Assembly (NCBI GenBank): GCA_035697145.1
Contig: DASSDL010000080.1
Coordinates: forward strand, 1-64,000
Origin: DASQUK01 sp035697145
GTDB taxonomy: Bacteria; Actinomycetota; Acidimicrobiia; Acidimicrobiales; VFJN01
Reading direction: 5' to 3'
DNA length: 64,000 bases
The translations under genes and the position numbers were made by a program. Below the pieces are notes generated by a model. It was given only the letters and a program-made list of their open reading frames with translations. It was not told the DNA's origin and made no database searches. Below are positions 16,034 to 24,227 of this stretch, one piece after another. Position 1 is the stretch's first letter. The number at the start of each line of letters is the position of its first letter.

Positions 16034-17950
16034 ATGACGACGACCGCGGGACCCGAAGTGACGGCGACGGTCTCGACCGTCGAACGCCTGGAGGCGATGT
16101 GGGAGGAGCCACCGGGCCTGGGGTCGTGGTTGGGGACGGTCGATCACAAGCGGATCGGCCTGCGGTACTTCTACACCGGGATGGCCTTCTTCGTCGCCGG
16201 CGGCGTCGAGTCGCTGCTCATCCGCACGCAGTTGGCAGGGCCGGACCTCGACGTGCTGGGGCCCGAGGGGTTCAACCAGCTGTTCTCGATGCACGGCATC
16301 ACGATGATGTTCCTGTTCGCGATGCCGGTGCTGTCGGGCTTCGGCAACTACTTCGTCCCGTTGATGATCGGCGCCCGCGACATGGCGTTCCCCCGCCTCA
16401 ACGCCTTCGGCTACTGGGTGCTGCTGGCGGCGGGCATCTTCCTGTACTCGTCGTTCCTGGTGGGGCGGGCCCCGAACGACGGCTGGTTCAACTACGTGCC
16501 GCTGTCCGGGGAAGCGTTCACGCCGGGGATCAACATCGACTACTACGCGGTGGGGCTGATCTTCCTCGGCATCTCCAGCACCGGCGGGGCGATCAACTTC
16601 ATCGTGACGATCCTGAAGCTGCGGGCCCCGGGCATGATCGTCAGCCGCATCCCCATCTTCGTGTGGGGCGAGTTGGCCATGGCCCTGCAGATCGTGTTCG
16701 CGCTGCCGGCGCTCACGCTGGTCTCAGTGCTGCTGATCCTCGACCGCAAGTTCGACTTCCACTTCTTCGACGCCGACGCTGGCGGCGATCCATTGCTGTG
16801 GCAGCACCTGTTCTGGGTTTTCGGCCACCCCGAGGTGTACATCGTCGCTCTGCCGGGGTTCGGCATCGCCTCGGCCATCATCCCCACCTGGGTCCGCCGG
16901 CCCATCGTGGGTTACACCTACATCGTCATCGGCGAGCTGAGCGTGGCGCTCATCGGCTTCGGCGTGTGGGTCCACCACATGTTCACGGTGGGGCTGCCGA
17001 ACATCACCTTGGGCTTCATATCGCTGGCGAGCTTCGTGGTGGCGATCCCAAGCTCCATCCAGGTGTTCGCCTGGCTGGCCACGCTCGTCGCCGGGCGACC
17101 GGTACTGCGGACGCCACTGCTGTTCGTGCTCGGGTTCATCTTCATCTTCGTCATCGGCGGCGTGACCGGCGTGATGTTCGCCGCCATCCCATTCGACCAG
17201 GCGGTGCACGACTCCTACTTCGTGGTCGCCCACCTGCACTACGTGCTGGTCGGCAGCGCCGTCTTCCCGATCTTCGCCGCCATCTACCACTGGGGACCGA
17301 AGATGACCGGGCGGCTGCTCGACGAGCGCTGGGGCAAGGTCAGCTTCTGGCTGATGTTCGTGGGGTTCAACCTGGCGTTCTTCCCCCAGCACCTGCTCGG
17401 CCTGTTCGGCATGCCGCGACGGATCTACACCTACGACAAGGGCCTCGGCTGGGATGCCTACAACCTGGCTTCGACCCTCGGGGCGTTCATGCTGGCGGTC
17501 GGGATCCTGGTCACCATCGTCAACTGGTACCGGAGCCGGACCCGGGGCGCCCCGGCGGGCAACGACCCGTGGCGGGGCGAGACGCTCGAGTGGTACGCCT
17601 CGTCACCGCCGGCGCACTACAACTTCGTCACCATCCCCACGGTCCGTGCCCGGGAGCCCATGTGGGACCAGCCGGAGCTGGTCGACGGCGCCCAGTCGCC
17701 CGAGGACGGGGGCCGGCCGCTGACGGACGGCCACGTCACGCTGTCGACGAGCATGCTCGACGCTCGGCCCCAGGCGATCGTCCACATGCCCCACGCCTCC
17801 GTCTGGCCGTTCCTTCTCTCCGCCGCGCTGCTCGTCCTGGCCTTCGCGGTGCTGCTGGACAACTGGGCGCTCGCCGTCGCCACCGTCGTCGCCAGCGTCG
17901 GCGCACTCATGGGTTGGTACTGGCCCCGCGGACGGACCCAGGAGACGTAG
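16034..17950 (+). CDS. ctaD: Cytochrome c oxidase subunit I (haem-copper oxidase)
   Basis: A 638-residue catalytic subunit that reduces O2 to water and pumps protons. Ligands visible: low-spin haem His in FSMHGITMMF; GHPEVY with the CuB His, crosslinked Tyr and the Glu of the D-pathway; V-H-H-M-F for two CuB His; and HDSYFVVAHLHYV with the haem a3 and haem a His residues. Twelve helices form the core. After it, residues ~540-638 carry a hydrophilic linker and two extra helices (WPFLLSAALLVLAFAVLL and AVATVVASVGALMGWYW), resembling a fused subunit IV. It starts eight bases after ctaC. Confidence 0.97.
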   Translation: MTTTAGPEVTATVSTVERLEAMWEEPPGLGSWLGTVDHKRIGLRYFYTGMAFFVAGGVESLLIRTQLAGPDLDVLGPEGFNQLFSMHGITMMFLFAMPVLSGFGNYFVPLMIGARDMAFPRLNAFGYWVLLAAGIFLYSSFLVGRAPNDGWFNYVPLSGEAFTPGINIDYYAVGLIFLGISSTGGAINFIVTILKLRAPGMIVSRIPIFVWGELAMALQIVFALPALTLVSVLLILDRKFDFHFFDADAGGDPLLWQHLFWVFGHPEVYIVALPGFGIASAIIPTWVRRPIVGYTYIVIGELSVALIGFGVWVHHMFTVGLPNITLGFISLASFVVAIPSSIQVFAWLATLVAGRPVLRTPLLFVLGFIFIFVIGGVTGVMFAAIPFDQAVHDSYFVVAHLHYVLVGSAVFPIFAAIYHWGPKMTGRLLDERWGKVSFWLMFVGFNLAFFPQHLLGLFGMPRRIYTYDKGLGWDAYNLASTLGAFMLAVGILVTIVNWYRSRTRGAPAGNDPWRGETLEWYASSPPAHYNFVTIPTVRAREPMWDQPELVDGAQSPEDGGRPLTDGHVTLSTSMLDARPQAIVHMPHASVWPFLLSAALLVLAFAVLLDNWALAVATVVASVGALMGWYWPRGRTQET

Positions 17951-17953
17951 CCG

Positions 17954-18589
17954 GTGACGACGGTCCACGACCCCGTGCTCGGCGAGACCGGCCTCCCGGG
18001 CGAACTGCTGCCGCAGCGGTACGGCGGGCCGCGGGCCTTCGGTTGGTGGGGCATGGTGTGGCTCATCGGCACCGAGGCGACCTTGTTCGCCCTGCTGATC
18101 GCCAGCTACTTCTACCTACGATTCCGCAACGGCCCGACGTGGCCCCCCGACGGCATCGCCACGCCGGGACTCGTCCTACCGCTGATCATGACCGCGATCC
18201 TGTGGTCGTCGAGCATCCCCGTCCACATGGCGCATGTGGGCATCCGTGCCGGCGACGTGGGGCGCCTGAAGGCCGGGCTGGCGGCGGGCTTCGTGCTCGG
18301 GGCGGTCTTCCTGGTCATGACCGTTGCCGTCGAGTGGCCCGAGAAGCTCGACGAGTTCGGGCCGACAACCAACGCCTATGGATCGCTGTTCTTCACGATC
18401 ACCGGCTTCCATGGCGCCCACGTGCTGGCGGGGCTGCTGTTCAGCCTGTGGACCCAGGCCCGCGCCTGGCAGGGCGCCTTCGACGAGTCGCGTCACCTCA
18501 CCGTGGAGAACTTCACGATGTACTGGCACTTCGTCGACGTGGTCTGGGCGTTCGTGCTGGCCACCATCTACCTCTCGCCGAGTCTCTGA
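17954..18589 (+). CDS. ctaE: Cytochrome c oxidase subunit III
   Basis: A 211-residue polytopic protein from GTG 17954, three bases after ctaD stops. Family motifs include FGWWGMVWLIGTEATLFA in helix 1, TITGFHGAHVLAG with the conserved His, and the C-terminal YWHFVDVVWAFVLATIYL. Five hydrophobic helices are apparent, as in the short bacterial form. Subunit III stabilises proton uptake and oxidase turnover but holds no redox centre. Its TGA overlaps the ATG of the next gene. Confidence 0.95.
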   Translation: MTTVHDPVLGETGLPGELLPQRYGGPRAFGWWGMVWLIGTEATLFALLIASYFYLRFRNGPTWPPDGIATPGLVLPLIMTAILWSSSIPVHMAHVGIRAGDVGRLKAGLAAGFVLGAVFLVMTVAVEWPEKLDEFGPTTNAYGSLFFTITGFHGAHVLAGLLFSLWTQARAWQGAFDESRHLTVENFTMYWHFVDVVWAFVLATIYLSPSL

Positions 18590-19008
18590 TGAGCATCGAG
18601 CAGGACGTTCGCGACATCACCAGGCAGGAGAGTCGGGGATCGCGGGCGCTGTGGTTCGGCGTCCTGGGCAGCCCCGTCGCCTGGCTCGGGCACCTGGGCC
18701 TCAACTACTCGCTCGAGGAGTGGTTCGCCTGCTCCCCGTCCACCACCGACCGGGGCGAGATCCTGGGGTTCACCGTCGACGCGGTGTCGTGGACGCTCAA
18801 CTCGGTGATGGTGCTCACGGCGGCTGCCGCCGGCCTGACCGCGCTCTCGTGCTGGCGGAAGCTGAAGCGGGCCTCCAACGGCGACGTGCTGGAGCGCGCG
18901 CAGTGGATGGCGTTCGCCGGGATGGTCGAGGGCGCCATCTTCTTCGGTGCGATCCTCCTCGGCTTCCTCCCCCCGTTGCTGCTCGACACCTGTGCGACGT
19001 CGCCATGA
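18589..19008 (+). CDS. Membrane protein encoded in the oxidase operon
   Basis: A 139-residue protein with about three hydrophobic helices: LWFGVLGSPVAWLGHLGLN, a central SVMVLTAAAAGLTALSC, and FAGMVEGAIFFGAILLGFL at the C-terminus. The first helix has a conserved-looking His (W-L-G-H). It overlaps ctaE (TGATG) and the ctaG-like gene (ATGA), so it is translated as part of the oxidase operon. I do not recognise a named family; similar small proteins occur beside actinobacterial caa3 genes. A role in oxidase assembly or as an accessory subunit is inference from position only. Confidence 0.75.
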   Translation: MSIEQDVRDITRQESRGSRALWFGVLGSPVAWLGHLGLNYSLEEWFACSPSTTDRGEILGFTVDAVSWTLNSVMVLTAAAAGLTALSCWRKLKRASNGDVLERAQWMAFAGMVEGAIFFGAILLGFLPPLLLDTCATSP

Positions 19009-19889
19009 CTGCGATCACCGCCCTGACGCTCGCGCACGACCCCGTCGTCCGGTCCGAGCTGTGGAGTGCGTGGCATCCCGAGCCACTGATCCTGGGCATG
19101 CTGGCGCTCACCGCCCTCCTCTACCGCTCGGGGCTGGCGCACCTGCGCGCCGGGCAACGGCACACGGTCCGTCCCGCCAACGTCGTCGCGTTCTACGGCG
19201 CGCTGCTGGTGCTCGCCGTCGCACTGGCCTCGCCGCTGGACGTGGCCGCGTCCTCGTTGTTCGCGGCCCACATGGTCCAGCACCTGCTGCTCATGCTGGT
19301 GGTCGCCCCGTTGCTGGTCTGCGGGCGCCCGGTGGTGGTCCTGAGCCAGGGCTTACCCCGCCGCGGACGCCGCCTGCTGTACCGTGTCCGAGCCCGCCGA
19401 GCCGTCAGGGCCGCCATGGACACCTTGTTCCACCCCGCGGCCGTCTGGGTGGTGGGAGCCGTGGTCCTGTGGGCCTGGCACCTGCCGACCCTCTACGAGG
19501 CCGCGCTGCGCAGTGACGCTCTCCACGCCCTGGAGCACGCGAGCCTGGTCGCCACGTCCGCCCTCGCCTGGGCGGTGGCGCTGGGGCGGGCCCGGCGCTC
19601 ACTGGCCATCCCCGCAGCCGCGGGACTGCTGTTCGCTACGGCGCTGCAGAGTGGCGCCCTCGGCGCCGTCCTGGCGCTGGCTCAGCGGCCGCTGTACCCC
19701 ATCCATGCGCCGGTCGCCCCGAGCTGGGGCCTGACCCCCCTCGAGGACCAGCAGCTCGCCGGGGGGCTGATGTGGGTGCCGCCCGGCATGGTCTACCTGG
19801 TGGTGATCGCGGCCCTCCTGGCTCGTTGGCTCGGGTCGTTGGAGATCCCGGACGGTGAGCCGGTGTCGACGGCGAGGGGTTCGTCGTGA
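19005..19889 (+). CDS. ctaG: CtaG-type cytochrome c oxidase assembly factor
   Basis: A 294-residue membrane protein of the caa3_CtaG family. About seven helices are visible. Family features are an N-terminal WHPEPLILGMLALTALLY, the His-rich helix FAAHMVQHLLLMLVVAPLL, LWAWHLPTLYEAALRS, and a C-terminal QLAGGLMWVPPGMVYLV. The paired His residues in M-V-Q-H and W-H-L-P may bind copper for delivery to CuB or CuA. The ATG overlaps the upstream gene's stop and the TGA overlaps the next gene's GTG, tying it to the oxidase and bc1 genes. Confidence 0.92.
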   Translation: MTAITALTLAHDPVVRSELWSAWHPEPLILGMLALTALLYRSGLAHLRAGQRHTVRPANVVAFYGALLVLAVALASPLDVAASSLFAAHMVQHLLLMLVVAPLLVCGRPVVVLSQGLPRRGRRLLYRVRARRAVRAAMDTLFHPAAVWVVGAVVLWAWHLPTLYEAALRSDALHALEHASLVATSALAWAVALGRARRSLAIPAAAGLLFATALQSGALGAVLALAQRPLYPIHAPVAPSWGLTPLEDQQLAGGLMWVPPGMVYLVVIAALLARWLGSLEIPDGEPVSTARGSS

Positions 19890-20692
19890 AAGGCGCGCGG
19901 GCCGCCCTGCTGGTGACCCTGGTCCCGGCGCTGGCGGCGGGGGCGTGCTCGTACTTCAACGCACCCGAGCCGTACCGCCCGCCTGCGTCCTACGGCCCCC
20001 CCGACGCCGAGGCGCTGGCGCTCGGGCAGCGCCTCTACCAACGTGACTGCTCGTTCTGCCACGGCGACGAGGGGACGGGGACGTCGAACGGCCCCGATCT
20101 CGTGACCGGCGAGAACGGGCCGGCGCTGACGGATTTCATGCTGCGTACCGGCCGGATGCCGATCGCAGATCAAGACGACCCGGTGAGACCCGGTGACTCG
20201 CCCTACGACGACGACGAGATCGCCGCCCTGGTGGGCTACCTCGACCAGGAGTTCGACCAGCCGGGTCCCAGGATCCCTGCGGTCGACGCCGCGGCCGGCG
20301 ACCTCGCCGAGGGCCGCGACGTGTACCAGGAGAACTGCGCCGCCTGCCACGCCACCACCGGGATCGGCGGCGCAATGCTGGCCCAGCGCGGAGGCGAGAC
20401 CGTCGGCATCGTCATCCCCGGCCTCGCCTCCGCCGACCCGACCGAGGTGGGCGAGGCGGTGCGCACCGGGCCCGGCGCCATGCCGGTGTTCGGCCCCGGG
20501 GTCGTGGACGACGACCAGCTCGACGCCATCGCCCGCTACGTCGAGTACCTGAAGAACCCCGACGACCGGGGCGGTGCCCCGATCGGCCGCATCGGCCCGG
20601 TGGCCGAGGGCGCTGTCGGCTGGGCCCTGGGGCTCGGGTCCCTGGTGCTGTTCATCCGCTGGGTCGGGACCAAACGAGGAGCGCAGACATGA
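19886..20692 (+). CDS. qcrC: Diheme cytochrome c subunit of the bc1 complex
   Basis: A 268-residue protein from GTG 19886. It starts with a short lipoprotein-like signal (LVPALAAGACS). Two c-type haem motifs follow, C-S-F-C-H near residue 54 and C-A-A-C-H near residue 154, each in its own cytochrome c domain. A C-terminal helix (GAVGWALGLGSLVLFIRWV) anchors it. This is the QcrC arrangement of actinobacteria, where a diheme c subunit passes electrons from the bc1 complex directly to the oxidase. The N-terminal lipobox with a C-terminal anchor differs from the usual two-helix form. Confidence 0.9.
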   Translation: MKGARAALLVTLVPALAAGACSYFNAPEPYRPPASYGPPDAEALALGQRLYQRDCSFCHGDEGTGTSNGPDLVTGENGPALTDFMLRTGRMPIADQDDPVRPGDSPYDDDEIAALVGYLDQEFDQPGPRIPAVDAAAGDLAEGRDVYQENCAACHATTGIGGAMLAQRGGETVGIVIPGLASADPTEVGEAVRTGPGAMPVFGPGVVDDDQLDAIARYVEYLKNPDDRGGAPIGRIGPVAEGAVGWALGLGSLVLFIRWVGTKRGAQT

Positions 20693-21522
20693 ACCAGGGC
20701 CGCGCTCGCGTCCTCGCGTCCTTCGGCGCCAGCATGCTCGCCTCGATCGGCCTCACCGTCGTCTACGCGCTCGGCGGCGACCCCCAGATCGAAGGGGCCC
20801 TGCTCGGGGTCGCCCTCGGCGGCATCGCGGTGGGTCTCGTTCTGTTCGCCCACCACATGCTCCCCGGCGGCCAGTTCGTGGAGCCGCGCGACATCGTGCC
20901 CCACGCCACGGCCGAGCGGCCGGGGGCGGAGGCGGCGTTCGAGGCCGGCGCCGAGCCGATCGAGCGGCGTCGCATCATCGCGGCCGCCTTCGCCGCGTCG
21001 CTCGGCCTGCTGGGCATCGCCGCCCTGTTCCCCATCCGGTCGCTCGGCACCGGTCCCGGCCGTGCCCTGTTCCGCACCGAGTGGCGCCGCGGGCGGCGGG
21101 CGGTCACCGATGCCGGCCGCCCGCTACGACTCGACGATCTGGATCTCGACAGCGTGGTCACGGTCTTCCCGGAAGGCCACGAGGACGCCGCCGACTCGCA
21201 GACCCTGCTGATCCGACTCCCCGCCGACGTCACCGTCCCGGGACCCCGCGACTGGTCGGTGGACGGTGTCGTGGCGTTCTCCAAGGTCTGCACCCACGCC
21301 GGCTGTCCCGTCGGGCTCTACCAGGCGGAGACCCAGGAGCTGTTCTGCCCGTGCCACCAATCGACGTTCTCGGTCCCCGACGGCGCCACGCCGACGTTCG
21401 GCCCCGCCACCCGCCCCCTGCCCCAGCTCCCGATCGGCCTGGACGACGACGGCTTTGTCATCGCCCTCTCCGACTACACCGAGCCCGTTGGCCCCGGATT
21501 CTGGAACCGGCCCGATGATTAG
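20689..21522 (+). CDS. qcrA: Ubiquinol/menaquinol-cytochrome c reductase Rieske iron-sulfur subunit
   Basis: A 277-residue Rieske protein overlapping qcrC by four bases. The 2Fe-2S site is C-T-H-A-G-C-P near residue 200 and C-P-C-H-Q-S-T-F near residue 220, each giving one Cys and one His ligand plus the disulfide Cys pair. The N-terminal half has two closely spaced helices (VLASFGASMLASIGLTVVYAL; GVALGGIAVGLVLFAHHML) and, after an R-R-R-I-I motif, a third (AAAFAASLGLLGIAALFP). This three-helix N-terminus is the actinobacterial QcrA type. Electrons pass from quinol to the QcrC haems. Confidence 0.95.
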   Translation: MNQGRARVLASFGASMLASIGLTVVYALGGDPQIEGALLGVALGGIAVGLVLFAHHMLPGGQFVEPRDIVPHATAERPGAEAAFEAGAEPIERRRIIAAAFAASLGLLGIAALFPIRSLGTGPGRALFRTEWRRGRRAVTDAGRPLRLDDLDLDSVVTVFPEGHEDAADSQTLLIRLPADVTVPGPRDWSVDGVVAFSKVCTHAGCPVGLYQAETQELFCPCHQSTFSVPDGATPTFGPATRPLPQLPIGLDDDGFVIALSDYTEPVGPGFWNRPDD

Positions 21523-23116
21523 GCGACTGGCTGCCTGGATCGACGACCGGATCGGCGGCTCGGCCTTCGCCGAGTCCGCGTTGTCCAAGATCTTTCCCGA
21601 TCATTGGTCGTTCATGCTGGGCGAGATCGCGCTGTACTCGTTCGTCGTCCTCGTCGTCACCGGCATCTTCCTGTCGTTCTTCTTCGACCCCAGCGTCGCC
21701 GAGACCACATACCACGGCGCCTACCAGCCCCTGCAGGGCACCACGATGTCGGAGGCCTACCGCTCGACAGTCGAGCTCAGCTACGACGTGCGGGCCGGGC
21801 TGGTCATGCGCCAGGCCCACCACTGGGCCGCCATCGTGTTCATCGCCGCGATCGTTGTCCACCTGCTGCGCGTGTTCTTCACCGGCGCCTTCCGGCGTCC
21901 CCGCGAGCTCAACTGGATCGTCGGCGTGACCCTGCTCATCCTCGCCTTCTTCAACGGGTTCACCGGCTACTCGCTGCCGGACGACCTGTTGTCGGGCACC
22001 GGACTGCGGATCGCCTACTCGATCGCACTGTCGGTACCGGTGATCGGAACATGGATGGCGTTCCTCATCTTCGGCGGCGAGTTCCCGGCCGAGGCGATCA
22101 TCCCCCGGCTCTTCGTGACGCACATCCTGATCGTGCCCGGCGCCATCGTCGCCCTCCTCAGCGTGCACCTGGCGCTGATCTGGCGGCAGAAGCACACCGA
22201 CTTCGCGGCCCGCGGCCGCCGGGAGAGCAACGTCGTGGGCCCCAAGCTGTGGCCCACGTACGCCGCCTTCTCGATGGGGCTGTTCTTCGCCGTGTCGGCG
22301 GTGATCACGGCCATGGGTGGCCTCGTCCAGGTAAACCCGGTGTGGGTCTATGGGCCCTTCCGGGTCTCCGAGGTGCCCTCGCCGGCGCAGCCCGACTGGT
22401 GGCTCGGGTGGCTGGAGGGGGCGCTGCGCATCTTCCCGCCCTGGGAGGCGCGCGCCTTCGGCTACGAGATCCCCAACCCCTTCTATCCAGGGGTGCTGGT
22501 GCCCACCGTCACCTTCGGCGCCCTGTACCTGTGGCCGTTCCTGGAGGCGCGGTTCACGGGTGACCGCGGGCCCCATCACCTGCTCGACCGGGCGCGTGAC
22601 CATCCCGTGCGGACGGCCTTCGGGGTCACCGCCCTCAGCTTCTTCGTGCTGTTGCAGGTGGCCGCCAGCAACGACCTGCTGGCCCACCGGCTCGACGCCT
22701 CGGTCGCCACGATCAGCTGGACGTTCCGCATCATCGTTCCCGTGGTCCCACTGGTCCTCGGCTTCGTCACCTACCGGCTCATGACCGCGCTCCAGGCCAG
22801 CGCCGCCGAGCGGTTCGCCGAGCTGCCCCTGCGCGCCGTGCTCCGCCCTGCCGGCAATGGGGCGAAGCGCCCCGAGGGGGAAGGCGTCGCCGCGTACGCG
22901 CCGAGTGCCGACGGCGCCGAGCTCGTCGTGTACCCGGAACCCGACGGCCGTTGGCGTTGGTGCTACCGCCGTCCGGACGACGGAGTCGAGCTCCACAGCA
23001 ACAAGAGCTACGTGTCTCCCGATGCGGCCGAGCACTACGCCCTCCAGGCCTATCCGGACATACCTCTGGCGCGGCCCGCCGATGCCTCGGGACCCACGGC
23101 TCCACGGAGGTCGTGA
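21515..23116 (+). CDS. qcrB: Cytochrome b subunit of the bc1 complex, with extra C-terminal domain
   Basis: A 533-residue cytochrome b from ATG 21515, overlapping qcrA by eight bases. Haem-ligand His pairs are in RQAHHWAAIVF...VVHLLR and FVTHILI...LSVHLALI. The quinol-site motif normally PEWY reads PDWW here (QPDWWLGWLEGALR). About eight helices end near residue 430. The last ~60 residues form an extra soluble module, AELVVYPEPDGRWRWCYRR then NKSYVSPDAAEHYALQA, resembling the small DUF1508/YegP fold, which is not part of ordinary cytochrome b. It completes the respiratory operon. Confidence 0.93.
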   Translation: MIRRLAAWIDDRIGGSAFAESALSKIFPDHWSFMLGEIALYSFVVLVVTGIFLSFFFDPSVAETTYHGAYQPLQGTTMSEAYRSTVELSYDVRAGLVMRQAHHWAAIVFIAAIVVHLLRVFFTGAFRRPRELNWIVGVTLLILAFFNGFTGYSLPDDLLSGTGLRIAYSIALSVPVIGTWMAFLIFGGEFPAEAIIPRLFVTHILIVPGAIVALLSVHLALIWRQKHTDFAARGRRESNVVGPKLWPTYAAFSMGLFFAVSAVITAMGGLVQVNPVWVYGPFRVSEVPSPAQPDWWLGWLEGALRIFPPWEARAFGYEIPNPFYPGVLVPTVTFGALYLWPFLEARFTGDRGPHHLLDRARDHPVRTAFGVTALSFFVLLQVAASNDLLAHRLDASVATISWTFRIIVPVVPLVLGFVTYRLMTALQASAAERFAELPLRAVLRPAGNGAKRPEGEGVAAYAPSADGAELVVYPEPDGRWRWCYRRPDDGVELHSNKSYVSPDAAEHYALQAYPDIPLARPADASGPTAPRRS

Positions 23117-23156
23117 TCCGCGTTCGAGAGCCATCGTTCGGCGACAATCGTCACCG

Positions 23157-23732
23157 GTGAAGGTTGATCCGGCGGCGTATGCGCACGCCGTCGACCGTCT
23201 CGAGACTCTCGGCGGCCTCTCCCAGGAGCAGGCGATCGCCCTCGTCGACGCCGTCGTCGCGGGTGCGGTCGACCATGCCTTCGAGCTGATCAACGGCGCC
23301 GGGCCGGTCCCCACGAGCATGACCACGGCGAAGGCCGATCAGCTTCGCTGGGTCTGCGAACGCCTCGGCCGCCTCGTCTCGCAACGCGAGGTCGAGCTCG
23401 TGTTCCGGATCACGCCCACGTCGGCCCGAACGGTCCTCAACACGATGCTCGCCACCTACGAGGAGGGACTGCGCGAACAGTTCCTCGAGCGGATGCGTAC
23501 GGATGCCACAGTTCTGCCCTCCGGCAGCGACGAGGCCGGGTTGACCTGGACGCTTCGCTTCACCGAGGCGAGCACCCTGGATACCGCCTGGTCGGAGTTG
23601 GCGCGCCTCGGCCTGCTCGGCCAGTCCGAGGCCCACCCGTCCCAGCGCAAGATCACCTTCCCCCGTCGGGCGCCCGTCGGCGGCAGGGCAGCCGACGTGC
23701 TCGCGGCGCTCGGCGTGCGGGAGCCGACGTAG
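23157..23732 (+). CDS. Protein of unknown function downstream of the respiratory operon
   Basis: A 191-residue soluble protein from GTG 23157 (MKVDPAAYAHAVDRLETLGG). The N-terminal half is helical (LSQEQAIALVDAVVAGAVDHAFELI). The central ERLGRLVSQREVELVFRITPTSART has the length and spacing of a helix-turn-helix, and the C-terminal half alternates strands and helices, ending KITFPRRAPVGGRAADVLAA. I recognise no family. It overlaps the next gene by one base (TAGTG), so the two form a pair. The 40-base gap from qcrB would allow read-through from the respiratory operon. Function unknown; DNA binding is only a possibility. Confidence 0.65.
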   Translation: MKVDPAAYAHAVDRLETLGGLSQEQAIALVDAVVAGAVDHAFELINGAGPVPTSMTTAKADQLRWVCERLGRLVSQREVELVFRITPTSARTVLNTMLATYEEGLREQFLERMRTDATVLPSGSDEAGLTWTLRFTEASTLDTAWSELARLGLLGQSEAHPSQRKITFPRRAPVGGRAADVLAALGVREPT

Positions 23733-24085
23733 TGCCGACACTCGCCGAACAGGTCGCGCAGGCCAGCAACCTGCTCGGTCTGTTGCTGGCGCTCGACACC
23801 CTCTTCACCACCGAGCAGGCCCGACGTCTCGCCGAGGAGAAGACCCGCATCGGGGGCGCGAAGCGATCTGCTCTGAGGGCTGCCTTCCTGACCTGTGTCG
23901 GCCTCGCGGCTGTCACCCTCGCCGCACTCGCGTCGCTGACACCGCTCGCCCTGGACGTCGTCGAGACTCTCGGCGAATCGCGGCGGTGGCAGCCGGTCTT
24001 CGGCGTCTTCCTCCTGGCCTATGTCCTGCTCGTCGGGTTGGTCACGTGGCAGATCACGCTCACCATCCGCGCGCGCCCCCGATAG
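23732..24085 (+). CDS. Small membrane protein of unknown function
   Basis: A 117-residue protein from a GTG overlapping the previous stop. A helical N-terminal ~45 residues (AEQVAQASNLLGLLLALDTLF, then charged EQARRLAEEKTR) is followed by two strong membrane helices, AFLTCVGLAAVTLAALASL and PVFGVFLLAYVLLVGLVTW, and a basic end. It looks like a small inner-membrane partner of the 191-residue protein encoded just before it. No family recognised. Confidence 0.6.
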   Translation: MPTLAEQVAQASNLLGLLLALDTLFTTEQARRLAEEKTRIGGAKRSALRAAFLTCVGLAAVTLAALASLTPLALDVVETLGESRRWQPVFGVFLLAYVLLVGLVTWQITLTIRARPR

Positions 24086-24227
24086 GCCGACGAGGTCGAA
24101 CGGCGGACGACCATCGCACCGAACCGCGCCCGGGGTCCCGACGATCCAGTTCGCCGCGCTCGGCGTACGATACGGACTGGCGCTCGCGCCAGAAGGCCAG
24201 CGAGTGACCGGGTGACCGGAGGTCGAG

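Noticed and set aside
21458..23326. 622-codon leftward frame over the cytochrome b gene
   Set aside because: Antisense shadow of qcrB, rich in Arg, Gly and His without domains.
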